Shown: positions 51,281 to 59,360 of the stretch, in pieces
How positions within the stretch are numbered: the first letter of the stretch is position 1
Layout of the letters: the number at the start of each line of letters is the position of its first letter
From: Polyangium mundeleinium
Lineage (GTDB): Bacteria > Myxococcota_A > Polyangia > Polyangiales > Polyangiaceae
Assembly (NCBI RefSeq): GCF_028369105.1
Contig: NZ_JAQNDO010000001.1
Location: 3,589,001-3,653,000 of the forward strand
Length of the DNA: 64,000 nucleotides
Reading direction: 5' to 3'
The notes under the pieces: model-generated
The model's database searches: none
Seen by the model: the letters and a program-made list of their open reading frames with translations, nothing else
Told to the model about the DNA's origin: nothing
Program-made: the position numbers and the translations under genes

Positions 51281-52972
51281 TCAACCCTTTTCGAGCGTCA
51301 CGAGGACCGTCTTCAAATGGGCCTCCGCGCCGGGCTCCGGCGGGAAATCTTCCGGCTCGGGCCACTCTTTCACCTGCGCCGCGCCGCGCCCCGCGTCACG
51401 CGCGGCCTCCTGCAGGACGCGTTTGAACTTGGCGCGCGTGATCCCCTTGTGATTCGTGCACGCGAGGAGGCGGCCGCCTGGCGAAAGGACGCGGATCACG
51501 CTCGCCGCGAGCTTCTTGTAATCACTCTCCGCTGAGAAACGCGTCTGCTTCGTGGTCGCGAAGCTCGGCGGATCGAGGATCACGAGGTCGAACGGTCCTT
51601 CCTTTGCGGCGGTTTTCTCCAGCCATTTGATGGCGTCCGCCTCGACGAGCACGTGCGCCGCCGGATCGACGCCGATCCGGTCGAGGTTCCGCCGCGCCCA
51701 TTCGAGCGCCCCGCGCGAGACGTCGACGCTCACCGTCCGCCGCGCGCCGCCTGCGGCCGCCGCCACCGTGAAGGGGCACGTGTACGCGAAGAGGTTCGCG
51801 ACGGACAAACCAGGGGACATCTCCCGCACGCGGCGGCGGTTTTCCCTCTGGTCCAGGAAGATCCCGGTGGACAGACCGTCGCCGAGCCGCACCTCGTACG
51901 GCAAGCCGAGCTCGTGGACGATCATCGGATCGGACGCGGGCGCGCCGCGGACCGGGTCTTTCGGGGCGAACTGCGGCTCCCGGGCGTCGACGATGCGGCT
52001 CGCGTGTTTCGGCCGGATCTTGAGGTAGATGCCCGTCGGGCCGAGGCGGAAGGCTGCGTCGAGGAGTCGCTCCCGCGCGGCCTCGGCGTCCTCGTCGTAG
52101 AGCGAGACGACGAGGAAATCCCCATATCGATCCACGGTGACGCCGGGCAAACCGTCGCCCGCGGCATTCACCAGCCGGAACGCATCCGTGCCCGGGAGGC
52201 GCGCGATGCCCGCGCGGCGCTCGGCGGCTTCGCGCAAGCGGCGCTCGATGGCGTCCACGTCGGAGAGCCCTTCTTTTCCAGCGAGGTAATCGGAAAAGAA
52301 GGCGGGCACGGGCGCGCGGAGCGTGAGCGGGCGGCCGTCCCGCGGGTGGTCGAGGACGAGCTCTTCGAGGTGCAAGGCGAGCCGAGGGGCAGAATCACCA
52401 CCGCGGGCGACGTCGCCGACGATCGGCGCTTGCTCGGCGCCGAGCTGGGCCGGCAGATCCACGGGGCAACCCGGCTCGGGCGTGAGCGCGAGCAAGGTGC
52501 GATCGCCGCGCCGGTCGAGGACACGGAAGTGCACGGTGGAGTCCTGGCCCGCCCGCGCGGAGGGCGGCAAGACACGATGGCCGCCCTCGCCCGGCGCGAG
52601 CCGATGCCGCAAGACGCCCTTGTCCGGCCCTTTGCCGCGGCCGAGCATGCCCGGCGTGCCGCGGACGAGCGCGACATAGGTACGGCGCGCGCGGCGGCGC
52701 TCGATTTGCTCGGCAATCGAGCGGTTCGCCTCCTTTCGGCGCGTGAAGACGAGCACGCCCGAGGCGTCCCGTTCGAGGCGCTGGTGGACGCCGAGATAGA
52801 GGGGCGCGCCCGGCTGGGTCGCCTCGTAATAGGCCGTGAGGCGGCGATGGACGTCGTCGCTGCGTTCGGGCGCGTGTGTCGGGACGAACGCGGGCTTGTC
52901 GACGGCGACGAGGTCGGGGTCCTCGTGGATCAGACGGCCCGGCGGGGAGAGCGGCCAGAGGTCGAGGGGCAC
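51281..52972 (-). CDS. RluA-type pseudouridine synthase fused to an RlmI-like methyltransferase
   Basis: Residues about 10-230 resemble RluA synthases (DPDLVAVDKPAFVPTHAPER; VHQRLERDASGVLVFTRR; RRTYVALVRG). The catalytic motif should read RLD; here the Asp codon is GAA, so Glu replaces it. Residues about 240-563 are a PUA-less class I methyltransferase of the RlmI/RlmK kind. They show AFRLVNAAGDGLPGVTVDRY, FLDQRENRRRV, motif I ANLFAYTCPFTVAAAAGGA, and DPPSFATTKQTRF, which binds the target base. It would methylate cytosine in 23S rRNA. The synthase half may only bind RNA. The start is GTG at 52972, 4 bp after the LolA-like gene. Confidence 0.85.
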   Translation of the reverse strand: MPLDLWPLSPPGRLIHEDPDLVAVDKPAFVPTHAPERSDDVHRRLTAYYEATQPGAPLYLGVHQRLERDASGVLVFTRRKEANRSIAEQIERRRARRTYVALVRGTPGMLGRGKGPDKGVLRHRLAPGEGGHRVLPPSARAGQDSTVHFRVLDRRGDRTLLALTPEPGCPVDLPAQLGAEQAPIVGDVARGGDSAPRLALHLEELVLDHPRDGRPLTLRAPVPAFFSDYLAGKEGLSDVDAIERRLREAAERRAGIARLPGTDAFRLVNAAGDGLPGVTVDRYGDFLVVSLYDEDAEAARERLLDAAFRLGPTGIYLKIRPKHASRIVDAREPQFAPKDPVRGAPASDPMIVHELGLPYEVRLGDGLSTGIFLDQRENRRRVREMSPGLSVANLFAYTCPFTVAAAAGGARRTVSVDVSRGALEWARRNLDRIGVDPAAHVLVEADAIKWLEKTAAKEGPFDLVILDPPSFATTKQTRFSAESDYKKLAASVIRVLSPGGRLLACTNHKGITRAKFKRVLQEAARDAGRGAAQVKEWPEPEDFPPEPGAEAHLKTVLVTLEKG

Positions 52973-52976
52973 GGCT

Positions 52977-53957
52977 TCAATTCTGGGTCACGTTGGTGCC
53001 CGGCGGAGGGGTGAAGGTGAACTCGGCGGGGTCGATCGTGGCGGGCTGGGTCGAGCCCTCGAAATCGAAGCGGTTCCGGTTGCCCTGGGCGTCGACGAGC
53101 ATGACCCGGCGGATCACGCCCGGATCCTTCTTCTCCAGGAACGCCTTGTCGACGTAAAAATACACGGAGTCGTAATGGGGCGTCGCTTGCCGGGGTTTTC
53201 CGAGGAGGACGGGGCCGCCCTCGAACTTGGATTTGTCGTGGAACGCGAACGTGAACGAGGGCGCGAGCCCCTTGCCCATGAGGAAGGCGAGGGCGCCGGG
53301 GTACTCGGTCTTGTCCACGGGTTGCACGAACATCTGGTTGTCCTCGCCGATGTAGACCTTGAGCGTCGTGCCATCGGAGACGATACGATTTTTGCTCGGC
53401 GCGTCGTACCGGAAGGAGATCTTGTTCGGGCGCTCGAAAGAAAAGACGCCGGTCGATTTCTTCGTCGTGCCCGCGACCTTCTGCGTGTGCTCCTGCTTGA
53501 ACTTCGCGAAAAAGGTCTTTTTGTCGAGGAAGACCTGGTCGATCGCCACGGCCACGGCGTCGGCCGAGCCAGGCGCAGGCGCCGCCGTGGGCGCGGGCGC
53601 CGCGGAGGCGGTCGCAGGCGGGGCGGCGGCGGAGGCAGAGGCGGTGGCCGTCGGGGGCGGGGCGGCGGCGGAGGCGGTCGCCGTCGCACGCGGGGAGGCG
53701 GGCGCGGCGGAAGCGGGCGTGGGGGGCGCGGCGGAAGCGGAAGCGGAAGCGGCGGCGGAAGCGGCGGCGGGCGCGGGCTCCTCGGTGGAGGCGGAGGCGG
53801 CGGCGCTCGGGGCGGGGGGGTGGGGGGCAGCGCCCCCCACGTTGGGCGATGCGGGCGTGGCGGACGAGGTCGGGAGCGTGCTCGGGGCCGGGTCGTCCTG
53901 GCAGGCGGCGAGGGCGAGGAGCAAGGCGGAGGTGGCGAGGAGCGGGCGCTTCGGCAT
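52977..53957 (-). CDS. LolA-like lipoprotein with long Ala/Pro/Ser linker
   Basis: The ATG at 53957 gives the lipoprotein signal MPKRPLLATSALLLALAAC. About 110 residues of Ala/Pro/Ser/Thr-rich linker follow, then a LolA-type domain (FLDKKTFFAKFKQEHTQKVA; GVFSFERPNKISFRYDAPSK; YIGEDNQMFVQPVD). LolA carries lipoproteins across the periplasm, but this anchored relative may instead resemble LolB-like or other sub-family members. The neighbour on the same strand is the fused RNA-modifying enzyme. A perfect 9-bp hairpin (GTGGGGGGC/GCCCCCCAC) lies in the linker DNA at 53820-53840. Confidence 0.78.
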   Translation of the reverse strand: MPKRPLLATSALLLALAACQDDPAPSTLPTSSATPASPNVGGAAPHPPAPSAAASASTEEPAPAAASAAASASASAAPPTPASAAPASPRATATASAAAPPPTATASASAAAPPATASAAPAPTAAPAPGSADAVAVAIDQVFLDKKTFFAKFKQEHTQKVAGTTKKSTGVFSFERPNKISFRYDAPSKNRIVSDGTTLKVYIGEDNQMFVQPVDKTEYPGALAFLMGKGLAPSFTFAFHDKSKFEGGPVLLGKPRQATPHYDSVYFYVDKAFLEKKDPGVIRRVMLVDAQGNRNRFDFEGSTQPATIDPAEFTFTPPPGTNVTQN

Positions 53958-54106
53958 GTCGATCGTCTCGGCTTGTAGCAAAGGACAGGAGGGGCGTCGT
54001 CGGGATCTTTCGGCGACGCGGCCCCGGGGGAACGGCGCGGGGGCCCCGGAGGTTACATGCGAGCCGAGGGGGCCATTCCACGGGCGAATCGGGTAGGATC
54101 GCCGTG

Positions 54107-54751
54107 ATGGAGCAGCTCTTCGACCTTTCGTGGTGGCTCCGCATGCACGCGCGGGTGCTCTTCGCGGGCGCCGCCTTCGGGATGTACTGGATCGTGCAGG
54201 TCAAGAGCCAGTACATGGATGCGGAGATGTTCGCCTCCGTGGTCCGGAGGCTCATCGAGGCCGGCAACGTGCCACGCGCCCTCAAGCTCTCGAACGCGGG
54301 GCACCCCGTGCCGGTCTGCGTGGCCACGAAGGCAGCGATCCTCGCGGCCGCACGCGTGGGCGTGCAGGTGAGCGCGGCGCGGAGCGGATATCGAGGCGGG
54401 CCGAATGCAGCGCTCCCGCCGATCCTGACCGAGATCACCCGCGACTACGACGAAGCGTTCCGGAACGCTACGGCGCCGTTGTGGAAAGGGTTTTTCCTCG
54501 CGCTGCCGTCGCCGCTTCTGCTCGCGCTCGCCGCGTGGGGCTCGTTCGAGAGCCGGGGGTCCGCGTCCTTCACCTGGGGGATGGCCGTCGCCGCGACCGG
54601 GATCCTCGCGCTCGGGTATGCGGGGTATTGCCACGTCCAAATCGTGCTTTCGCGCGAGCGCGTGTTCCAACAACTCGCGCCGCTTTTCGAGAAAATCGCC
54701 CGGGACGGCGGGAGAGGTATCGAGGCGCAAGAACTGTCGATGGGCACGTGA
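54107..54751 (+). CDS. TolQ/ExbB-like membrane protein
   Basis: The 214-residue protein has an N-terminal membrane segment (ARVLFAGAAFGMYWIVQV), a cytoplasmic helical part (VVRRLIEAGNVPRALKLSNA, GHPVPVCVATKAAILAAARV), and two further membrane helices (FFLALPSPLLLALAAWGSF; MAVAATGILALGYAGYCHVQ). The E/A-G-x-x-x-x-A-L-x-L pattern followed by HPVP and a small-residue helix is that of MotA/TolQ/ExbB proteins, though the match is partial. No partner TolR/ExbD gene adjoins it. It is divergent from the LolA-like gene. Confidence 0.55.
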   Translation: MEQLFDLSWWLRMHARVLFAGAAFGMYWIVQVKSQYMDAEMFASVVRRLIEAGNVPRALKLSNAGHPVPVCVATKAAILAAARVGVQVSAARSGYRGGPNAALPPILTEITRDYDEAFRNATAPLWKGFFLALPSPLLLALAAWGSFESRGSASFTWGMAVAATGILALGYAGYCHVQIVLSRERVFQQLAPLFEKIARDGGRGIEAQELSMGT

Positions 54752-54842
54752 GCCGTTTTCCCTCGCTCGGGCGTCTTCGGTTTGGCGCGTAATCACGCGT
54801 ATCGGCCGGGCAGATGGCCCCGATTCACGAGGAGAATGGAAA

Positions 54843-55481
54843 ATGATGGTCAAGAGGCAGCTCGCTCTGGTGCTCGTGTCCACAATGGCCCTGCTCGGTG
54901 TCGCTTGTGGGGGAGGCGAAATCCCGCAGGCCGACACGCCGCCGCCGCCGCCGCCGGCCGAGACCACGCCGGCCGAGACCACGCCGCCGCCCGCGACGAC
55001 GGCCGCAGCGCCCGCCCCGGCCGAGGCAGCCCCGGCCCCCGCGCCCGAGCCCGCCCCCGCCCCGAAGCCCGGCAAGGAGCGAATCGTCGGTCAGTGGCAG
55101 TTCGATCTCTCGGGCGAGCCGCGCACGGCCGCCGAGGCCGAGGCCAAGAAGAAGGCCGGCAAGGACGAGAAGAAATACGCCGCGCTGATCAAGGAGGTCG
55201 AGGACGCCGCCGCCGGCGAGTGGATCGAGTTCACCGCCGATTCGATGTACGTTTCGCACATCACCGAGAAGGGCAAGGACAAGGTCATCCTCAAGGTGAA
55301 ATACGAGGTCGCGAAGGACGAGAACGGGGCGATTGTCATGAAGCCCGCGGGCAAGGACGAGATCTCGAAGAAGGAGATGCCCAAGGATCTCGAAATCGCC
55401 GTTACTTTCAAGGATGACAAAACGATCGAGTTGAAGGACCCCAAGAAGAAGATGACGCTCGTCTTCAAGCGGAAGTCCTGA
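54843..55481 (+). CDS. Lipoprotein with Pro/Ala linker
   Basis: The ATG at 54843 follows AGGAG at about ten bases. The 212-residue product has the signal MMVKRQLALVLVSTMALLGV then AC, a Pro/Thr/Ala/Glu linker of about 45 residues, and a C-terminal domain rich in Lys/Asp/Glu with strands (GKERIVGQWQFDLSGEP, EWIEFTADSMYVSHIT, TFKDDKTIELKDPKKKMTLV). The shape recalls small lipocalin-like lipoproteins (W-F-x-D at the start, then alternating strands) but no family is certain. Confidence 0.65.
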   Translation: MMVKRQLALVLVSTMALLGVACGGGEIPQADTPPPPPPAETTPAETTPPPATTAAAPAPAEAAPAPAPEPAPAPKPGKERIVGQWQFDLSGEPRTAAEAEAKKKAGKDEKKYAALIKEVEDAAAGEWIEFTADSMYVSHITEKGKDKVILKVKYEVAKDENGAIVMKPAGKDEISKKEMPKDLEIAVTFKDDKTIELKDPKKKMTLVFKRKS

Positions 55482-55574
55482 TCCTGCTTTGGGCGCGCGC
55501 GCCTTGCGAAATGCTCTTCCCCCCTGCATGATCGTTCCTCCGGAAAACGGAAACCCCCGCCCGACGGAGGGATC

Positions 55575-55997
55575 ATGACACCCGAGACGCACATCGCAGG
55601 CGAGCACCGGATCGAGCGCGAGGAGCCGGATCTCTTCGTGTATCGTTTCCCCTACGGAACGGCGACCGGCGCGCACGTCGAAGAGCTGAGCAAGCTCGAA
55701 CGTCCCCTATGGGACGAAGGCGCGCCGCACGTCTACAACCTGGTCGTGCTCGGCGAGGAGCTCGCCATCTCGCCCGGCGCGATCACCGAGACGGCGAAGC
55801 TCTTTCGCACGTCGCCCCCGCGCACCGCAGCGTACGTGGCGCGCCGGTTCTTCCACCGCACGTCGATGGAGTTCCTCACGCGAATGATCCGCGCGTTCGG
55901 GGTGAACATGCACGGGAAGGTCTTCGACAACGAGGCGAGCGCGCGCGCATGGCTCGCGGAGCGGCGTCGGGTGCGCAACCGCAAGAGCGTGATGTAG
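55575..55997 (+). CDS. STAS/SpoIIAA-like protein
   Basis: The 140-residue product (MTPETHIAGEHRIEREEPDL) has a leading strand (LFVYRFPYGTATGAHVEELS), a Val-rich strand (YNLVVLGEELAIS), and a helix-strand end (FFHRTSMEFLTRMIRAFG, KVFDNEASARAWLAERR). The end matches STAS-like proteins of the SpoIIAA-like (SEC14-related) type, which act as small regulators. No Ser phosphorylation site of the SpoIIAA kind can be named. It is convergent with the PDZ lipoprotein gene. Confidence 0.65.
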   Translation: MTPETHIAGEHRIEREEPDLFVYRFPYGTATGAHVEELSKLERPLWDEGAPHVYNLVVLGEELAISPGAITETAKLFRTSPPRTAAYVARRFFHRTSMEFLTRMIRAFGVNMHGKVFDNEASARAWLAERRRVRNRKSVM

Positions 55998-56014
55998 ATC
56001 GTTCGGCGGGGGTG

Positions 56015-56605
56015 TTACTTCGCGTCGGGATCGTCGCCGGCCGGCTCGCGGCTCTCGATGACGATCGTGCCACGTTTCGCGGGGGCCTTGCGCGGCGGCG
56101 GGGAGGGGCTCGTGAGGGACGCCAAGAGCTCGGGCGCGGGGGCGCCGGCGATGGGCAGCACGATCTCCTTGGTCTCGGCGCCGCGCTCGTAGGTGACGCG
56201 GAGCTCGGGCGCCGTGGCGAGCGAGGTCCACGCGTCCCAAAGCTGCTCGGGGGTCTCGACGGTCTTGCCATTGACGCGCGTGACGACGTCGTCGGGGCGG
56301 ACGTCGACCCCGGTCCACTCCTCCGGGATGGCCACGAGGCGCCAGCCGACGAACTTGCCCTCGCGGAAGACCTCCTCGGGCCACACGCGACGGAGCAGCC
56401 ACGGCAGGCCCATCGGCAGGACGGTCTTCAAGGCGTCCCGTTCGAGCTTGTCCGGGGCCTTCGCCGGGCCCTTCGAGGCGCCTTGCGCGGCCGTGCTCGT
56501 CGAGGCCTTGGGCGCGGCCGGCGGAGGGGACGTCTCGCTCCCCGCGCCACAACCGGCCAGGGCCAGAGAGACCAAGCCGAACCGATACGCGTCTCGCCAC
56601 CGCAT
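56015..56605 (-). CDS. PDZ-domain lipoprotein
   Basis: The 196-residue product has a signal MRWRDAYRFGLVSLALAGC, an Ala/Pro/Ser linker, and a PDZ domain at about 85-155 (FVGWRLVAIPEEWTGVDVRP, DDVVTRVNGKTVETPEQLWD). The D-x-V-x-x-V-N-G core of the ligand groove is present. The tail is Pro/Ala-rich and ends DDPDAK. It would sit in the envelope and bind C-terminal peptides. It has no protease domain. The stop is 17 bp from that of the convergent STAS gene. Confidence 0.78.
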   Translation of the reverse strand: MRWRDAYRFGLVSLALAGCGAGSETSPPPAAPKASTSTAAQGASKGPAKAPDKLERDALKTVLPMGLPWLLRRVWPEEVFREGKFVGWRLVAIPEEWTGVDVRPDDVVTRVNGKTVETPEQLWDAWTSLATAPELRVTYERGAETKEIVLPIAGAPAPELLASLTSPSPPPRKAPAKRGTIVIESREPAGDDPDAK

Positions 56606-56661
56606 GGAAGGACTATGGGAGAGCCGCGCGCCGCTTGCCAACAATCCGGAGGCGGGCCCGG

Positions 56662-57705
56662 TCAGGCCGCCTCTTCCAGCGGCGGGCCGCCGGTGCGGGC
56701 GAGCTGGTCGTGCCGCACCCGGCCGACGTCGAACGTGCGGGCGGCGTCGAGCATGCGGTCGAGGAGGTCGTCCACGGCCATCGTGGCGCCCCTGCGGAAG
56801 CGAAGCGGGTTCAGCCGCGCGACGACGAAGGGCTTGAGGAAGGGGCTCTCGAAGCCGCGGGCCTTGAGCGCGGCGGCGATCTCGGTGACCTGGTCGTCGA
56901 GCGCGAGGAGCCGCTGCGCCTGCGCCTCGCGGCGGGCGAGCGCGTCTTCGAGCGGGAGGTCGAGGAAGGCGTCCGTGGCCCGGAGGAGGCCATGGTACGA
57001 GCCACCCGAGAAGCGCGGGCGGGCCTCGTAGCAAAGGCCGAGCGTGAGCAGCGCGGGCTCTTCGAACTCGAAGGAAAAATCCGCCTCGGTGCGGTCGGCG
57101 CCGGCCTCGGCGAGGGAGCGGGCCATCCGGATGACCTCGAGCGCGCGCTCGCGGACGTTGTGGGCCTTTTCGGTGTTGAGCGCGAGGATCTGGTAGGCGA
57201 CGCGCTCGTCCGGCACGACGAGGGCGACGAGGGCGCGGCCGCCGAGGCGCTTCATCGCTTCGAGGCGGTGGCGGCCGTTCGGGGTCCAGTAGCGGCCGTC
57301 GGGTCTTCGGAAGGCGATGATCGGGTCGAGGAAGGTGCCGATCTTGTCGATCACGGCGGCGAGTTTTTTCGCGTGGGCCTCGGAGAGATCACGCTGGAAG
57401 GGCGTGGGCTCGACGCGGTCGAGGGGCAGGCCCGCGAGGACGGTGGGGTGGGCGCCGAGCGGGTCGCGGTAGACGGCGAGGACCGAGCCGCCGTCCTCCT
57501 GGATGGCGCGCGTGAGGGCGTCGACCTCGGGTGGAACAGGGCCGGCGAGCAAGACGCCGGCGGGCAAGCCGCGGGATCCCTCGGCGGGGCCTTTTTTGCG
57601 GCGAGCGCGTTTCACCGGCGGCGCGGCGGCCTCGGGCTTCGGCGCGGCGGCGGCCGTCTCGGGCGCTTTTTTGGGGCGGGGTGCGGCGCGTTTGGTCGTG
57701 GCCAT
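56662..57705 (-). CDS. ParB-like nuclease-domain protein
   Basis: The ATG at 57705 starts MATTKRAAPRPKK, a basic Ala/Pro-rich tail, followed by the ParB/Srx N-terminal fold at about 90-175 (PTVLAGLPLDRVEPTPFQRD; IDKIGTFLDPIIAFRRPDGR; WTPNGRHRLEAMKRLG). The GRHR motif is the CTP/nucleotide-binding box of ParB-type proteins. The C-terminal half is helical and has no recognisable HTH of ParB. It is not next to parA, so a chromosome-partition role is unlikely. It may be a ParB-like regulator or nuclease. 347 residues. Confidence 0.72.
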   Translation of the reverse strand: MATTKRAAPRPKKAPETAAAAPKPEAAAPPVKRARRKKGPAEGSRGLPAGVLLAGPVPPEVDALTRAIQEDGGSVLAVYRDPLGAHPTVLAGLPLDRVEPTPFQRDLSEAHAKKLAAVIDKIGTFLDPIIAFRRPDGRYWTPNGRHRLEAMKRLGGRALVALVVPDERVAYQILALNTEKAHNVRERALEVIRMARSLAEAGADRTEADFSFEFEEPALLTLGLCYEARPRFSGGSYHGLLRATDAFLDLPLEDALARREAQAQRLLALDDQVTEIAAALKARGFESPFLKPFVVARLNPLRFRRGATMAVDDLLDRMLDAARTFDVGRVRHDQLARTGGPPLEEAA

Positions 57706-57774
57706 GCACCACGTTCGTTCGGCGCGACGTTCGTCCCGGCAACTGGTTCGAAGGGGATCCACCCTTCGGCAGGC

Positions 57775-59223
57775 TCAATCCCGCACGTAAATTGAGGTCG
57801 AACGGGGCGTCGGGGTCGCCGCGGAGGTGGCAGGCGGGCGCGCGGACGCCTTCGTAGAGGTCGAGGCGCGGGGCGTAGGGGACGGGGAGGGGGTGGCGAC
57901 CGCGGACGGGGAGGGGGGCGCCTCGGCGGTCGTGGGGAGGATCGGCGAGGGGACGGGGGCCGGGAGCGGGGAGACGTCGATGACGGGGGGGCTCGCGGAG
58001 CCTCGGGGTGGCGTGTCCTCCGTGGTCGGGGTGGGCGGCGGCGTGGGGGGCGCGGCGAGGAAGGCGCGCGCGGCCAGGGCGCTCACGCCGAGCAGGCCCA
58101 GGGCGAGGAGCGTGGTGTTGCGAATGCGGCGGGGGGGTTTGTCCGGGGCCGCAGCCGTGCCTCCTGGGGCAGCGCGGGGGGCCGCGGGGGGCGCCGTCAG
58201 CGTGACGGCCTCGCGACCGGTCTTCGAGAGGGCGGGGCGATCGGTCGGCACGAGGCGGAGCCGCGCAGGGCCGAGGGGCGCCTGGGCCGGGAGCGGCGTT
58301 TCGCCCGCGCCGGTCGTCGTGGGGAAGGACGGCGCCGGCTGGCCGAGCACCTCGGCGAGGGCCCGGACGGCCTCCGCGGCGGAGGGAAAACGGTCCGCGG
58401 GCGCGAATGCGGTGGTCTTCGCGAACCAGGCGTCGAACGCAGGCGGGAACTCCACGCCCGCCAGCTCGGCGCGCGCGCTCGCCGGCTCCTGCGGGCCCCG
58501 GCACACCCTCGTGGCGAATGCAAATACATTCAGCCCCGATTCGGTTTCCTTGTACCAATAGGCTACACCGCAGAGGAGCGTGTAGGCGATCATGCCCAGG
58601 GCAAACACGTCGGTCGCGGGGGAGACGGACGAATCCTCGTCGAACTGCTCGGGCGCCATGTAAAGAGGTGTGCCCATCGAGCGCGTGGTGCCCGCTTGGG
58701 AGGCGCTTGCTGCCAAGATCTTGGCGATACCGAAATCGAGCACCTTGATGCGCGGGGGGCCGTCGTCGGGCGCGCACAAAAAGAGGTTGTCCGGCTTGAG
58801 GTCGCGGTGCACGATGCCGGCGCGGTGGGTTTTGTCGAGCGCGAGCGCCGTTTGGCGGAGGTGCTCGATCACCTCGGTCGGGCTGAGTGGGCCGAGGCGG
58901 CGCACGCGTTTGCCGAGGTCCTCGCCGCGGAGCAGCTCCATCACGAGGAAAGGCATGCCGCTCGGCGCGTCGATGCCCGCGTCGAGCACGTCGACGATGT
59001 GCTGGCTCTGCACGTTCGCCGCGACGCGCGCTTCCTGGCGGAAGCGGCCCCGGAGCTGGTCGCTCTGGATGCAATGCGGCAGCATCACCTTGAGGGCGCA
59101 GTGGCGCTGGGTCTCGGCGTGCACGACCTCGTAGACCGCGCCCATCCCGCCGGTGGCAATGCAGCGGACGACCTCGTAGCGGTCCGCGAATACACTGCCT
59201 GGAGAGAGCGGCCCGGCCGACAT
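57775..59223 (-). CDS. Eukaryotic-type Ser/Thr protein kinase with C-terminal membrane anchor
   Basis: The start at 59223 (MSAGPLSPGSVFADRYEVVR) is preferred; an ATG four codons upstream is possible. The kinase domain has the glycine loop ATGGMGAVYEVV, the Lys of CALKVML, HRDLKPDN, the DFG motif (VLDFGIAKIL) and an APE-like MAPEQ, so it should be active. After residue about 280 come a Pro/Ala linker, a membrane helix (LLALGLLGVSALAARAFLAA), and a Pro/Ser/Thr-rich periplasmic tail. It phosphorylates Ser/Thr on unknown targets. It is divergent from the VWA protein gene. Confidence 0.92.
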   Translation of the reverse strand: MSAGPLSPGSVFADRYEVVRCIATGGMGAVYEVVHAETQRHCALKVMLPHCIQSDQLRGRFRQEARVAANVQSQHIVDVLDAGIDAPSGMPFLVMELLRGEDLGKRVRRLGPLSPTEVIEHLRQTALALDKTHRAGIVHRDLKPDNLFLCAPDDGPPRIKVLDFGIAKILAASASQAGTTRSMGTPLYMAPEQFDEDSSVSPATDVFALGMIAYTLLCGVAYWYKETESGLNVFAFATRVCRGPQEPASARAELAGVEFPPAFDAWFAKTTAFAPADRFPSAAEAVRALAEVLGQPAPSFPTTTGAGETPLPAQAPLGPARLRLVPTDRPALSKTGREAVTLTAPPAAPRAAPGGTAAAPDKPPRRIRNTTLLALGLLGVSALAARAFLAAPPTPPPTPTTEDTPPRGSASPPVIDVSPLPAPVPSPILPTTAEAPPSPSAVATPSPSPTPRASTSTKASARPPATSAATPTPRSTSIYVRD

Positions 59224-59360
59224 GGCGTGGACCATAGCGCGGCGCCGGTTCGAAGAGAAGCGTCGGGCCGAACCCGGATGCGGCGTGGAGATCCGGCCGT
59301 GTCCTTGCAAGTAACCGATCCGACATGCGAGCATCTGCGAGCAAGGAGGCCACGATCACG

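Noticed and set aside
56662..57705. Chromosome-partition ParB
   Set aside because: No parA neighbour, no parS-like site noticed, and no ParB HTH domain after the nucleotide-binding box.
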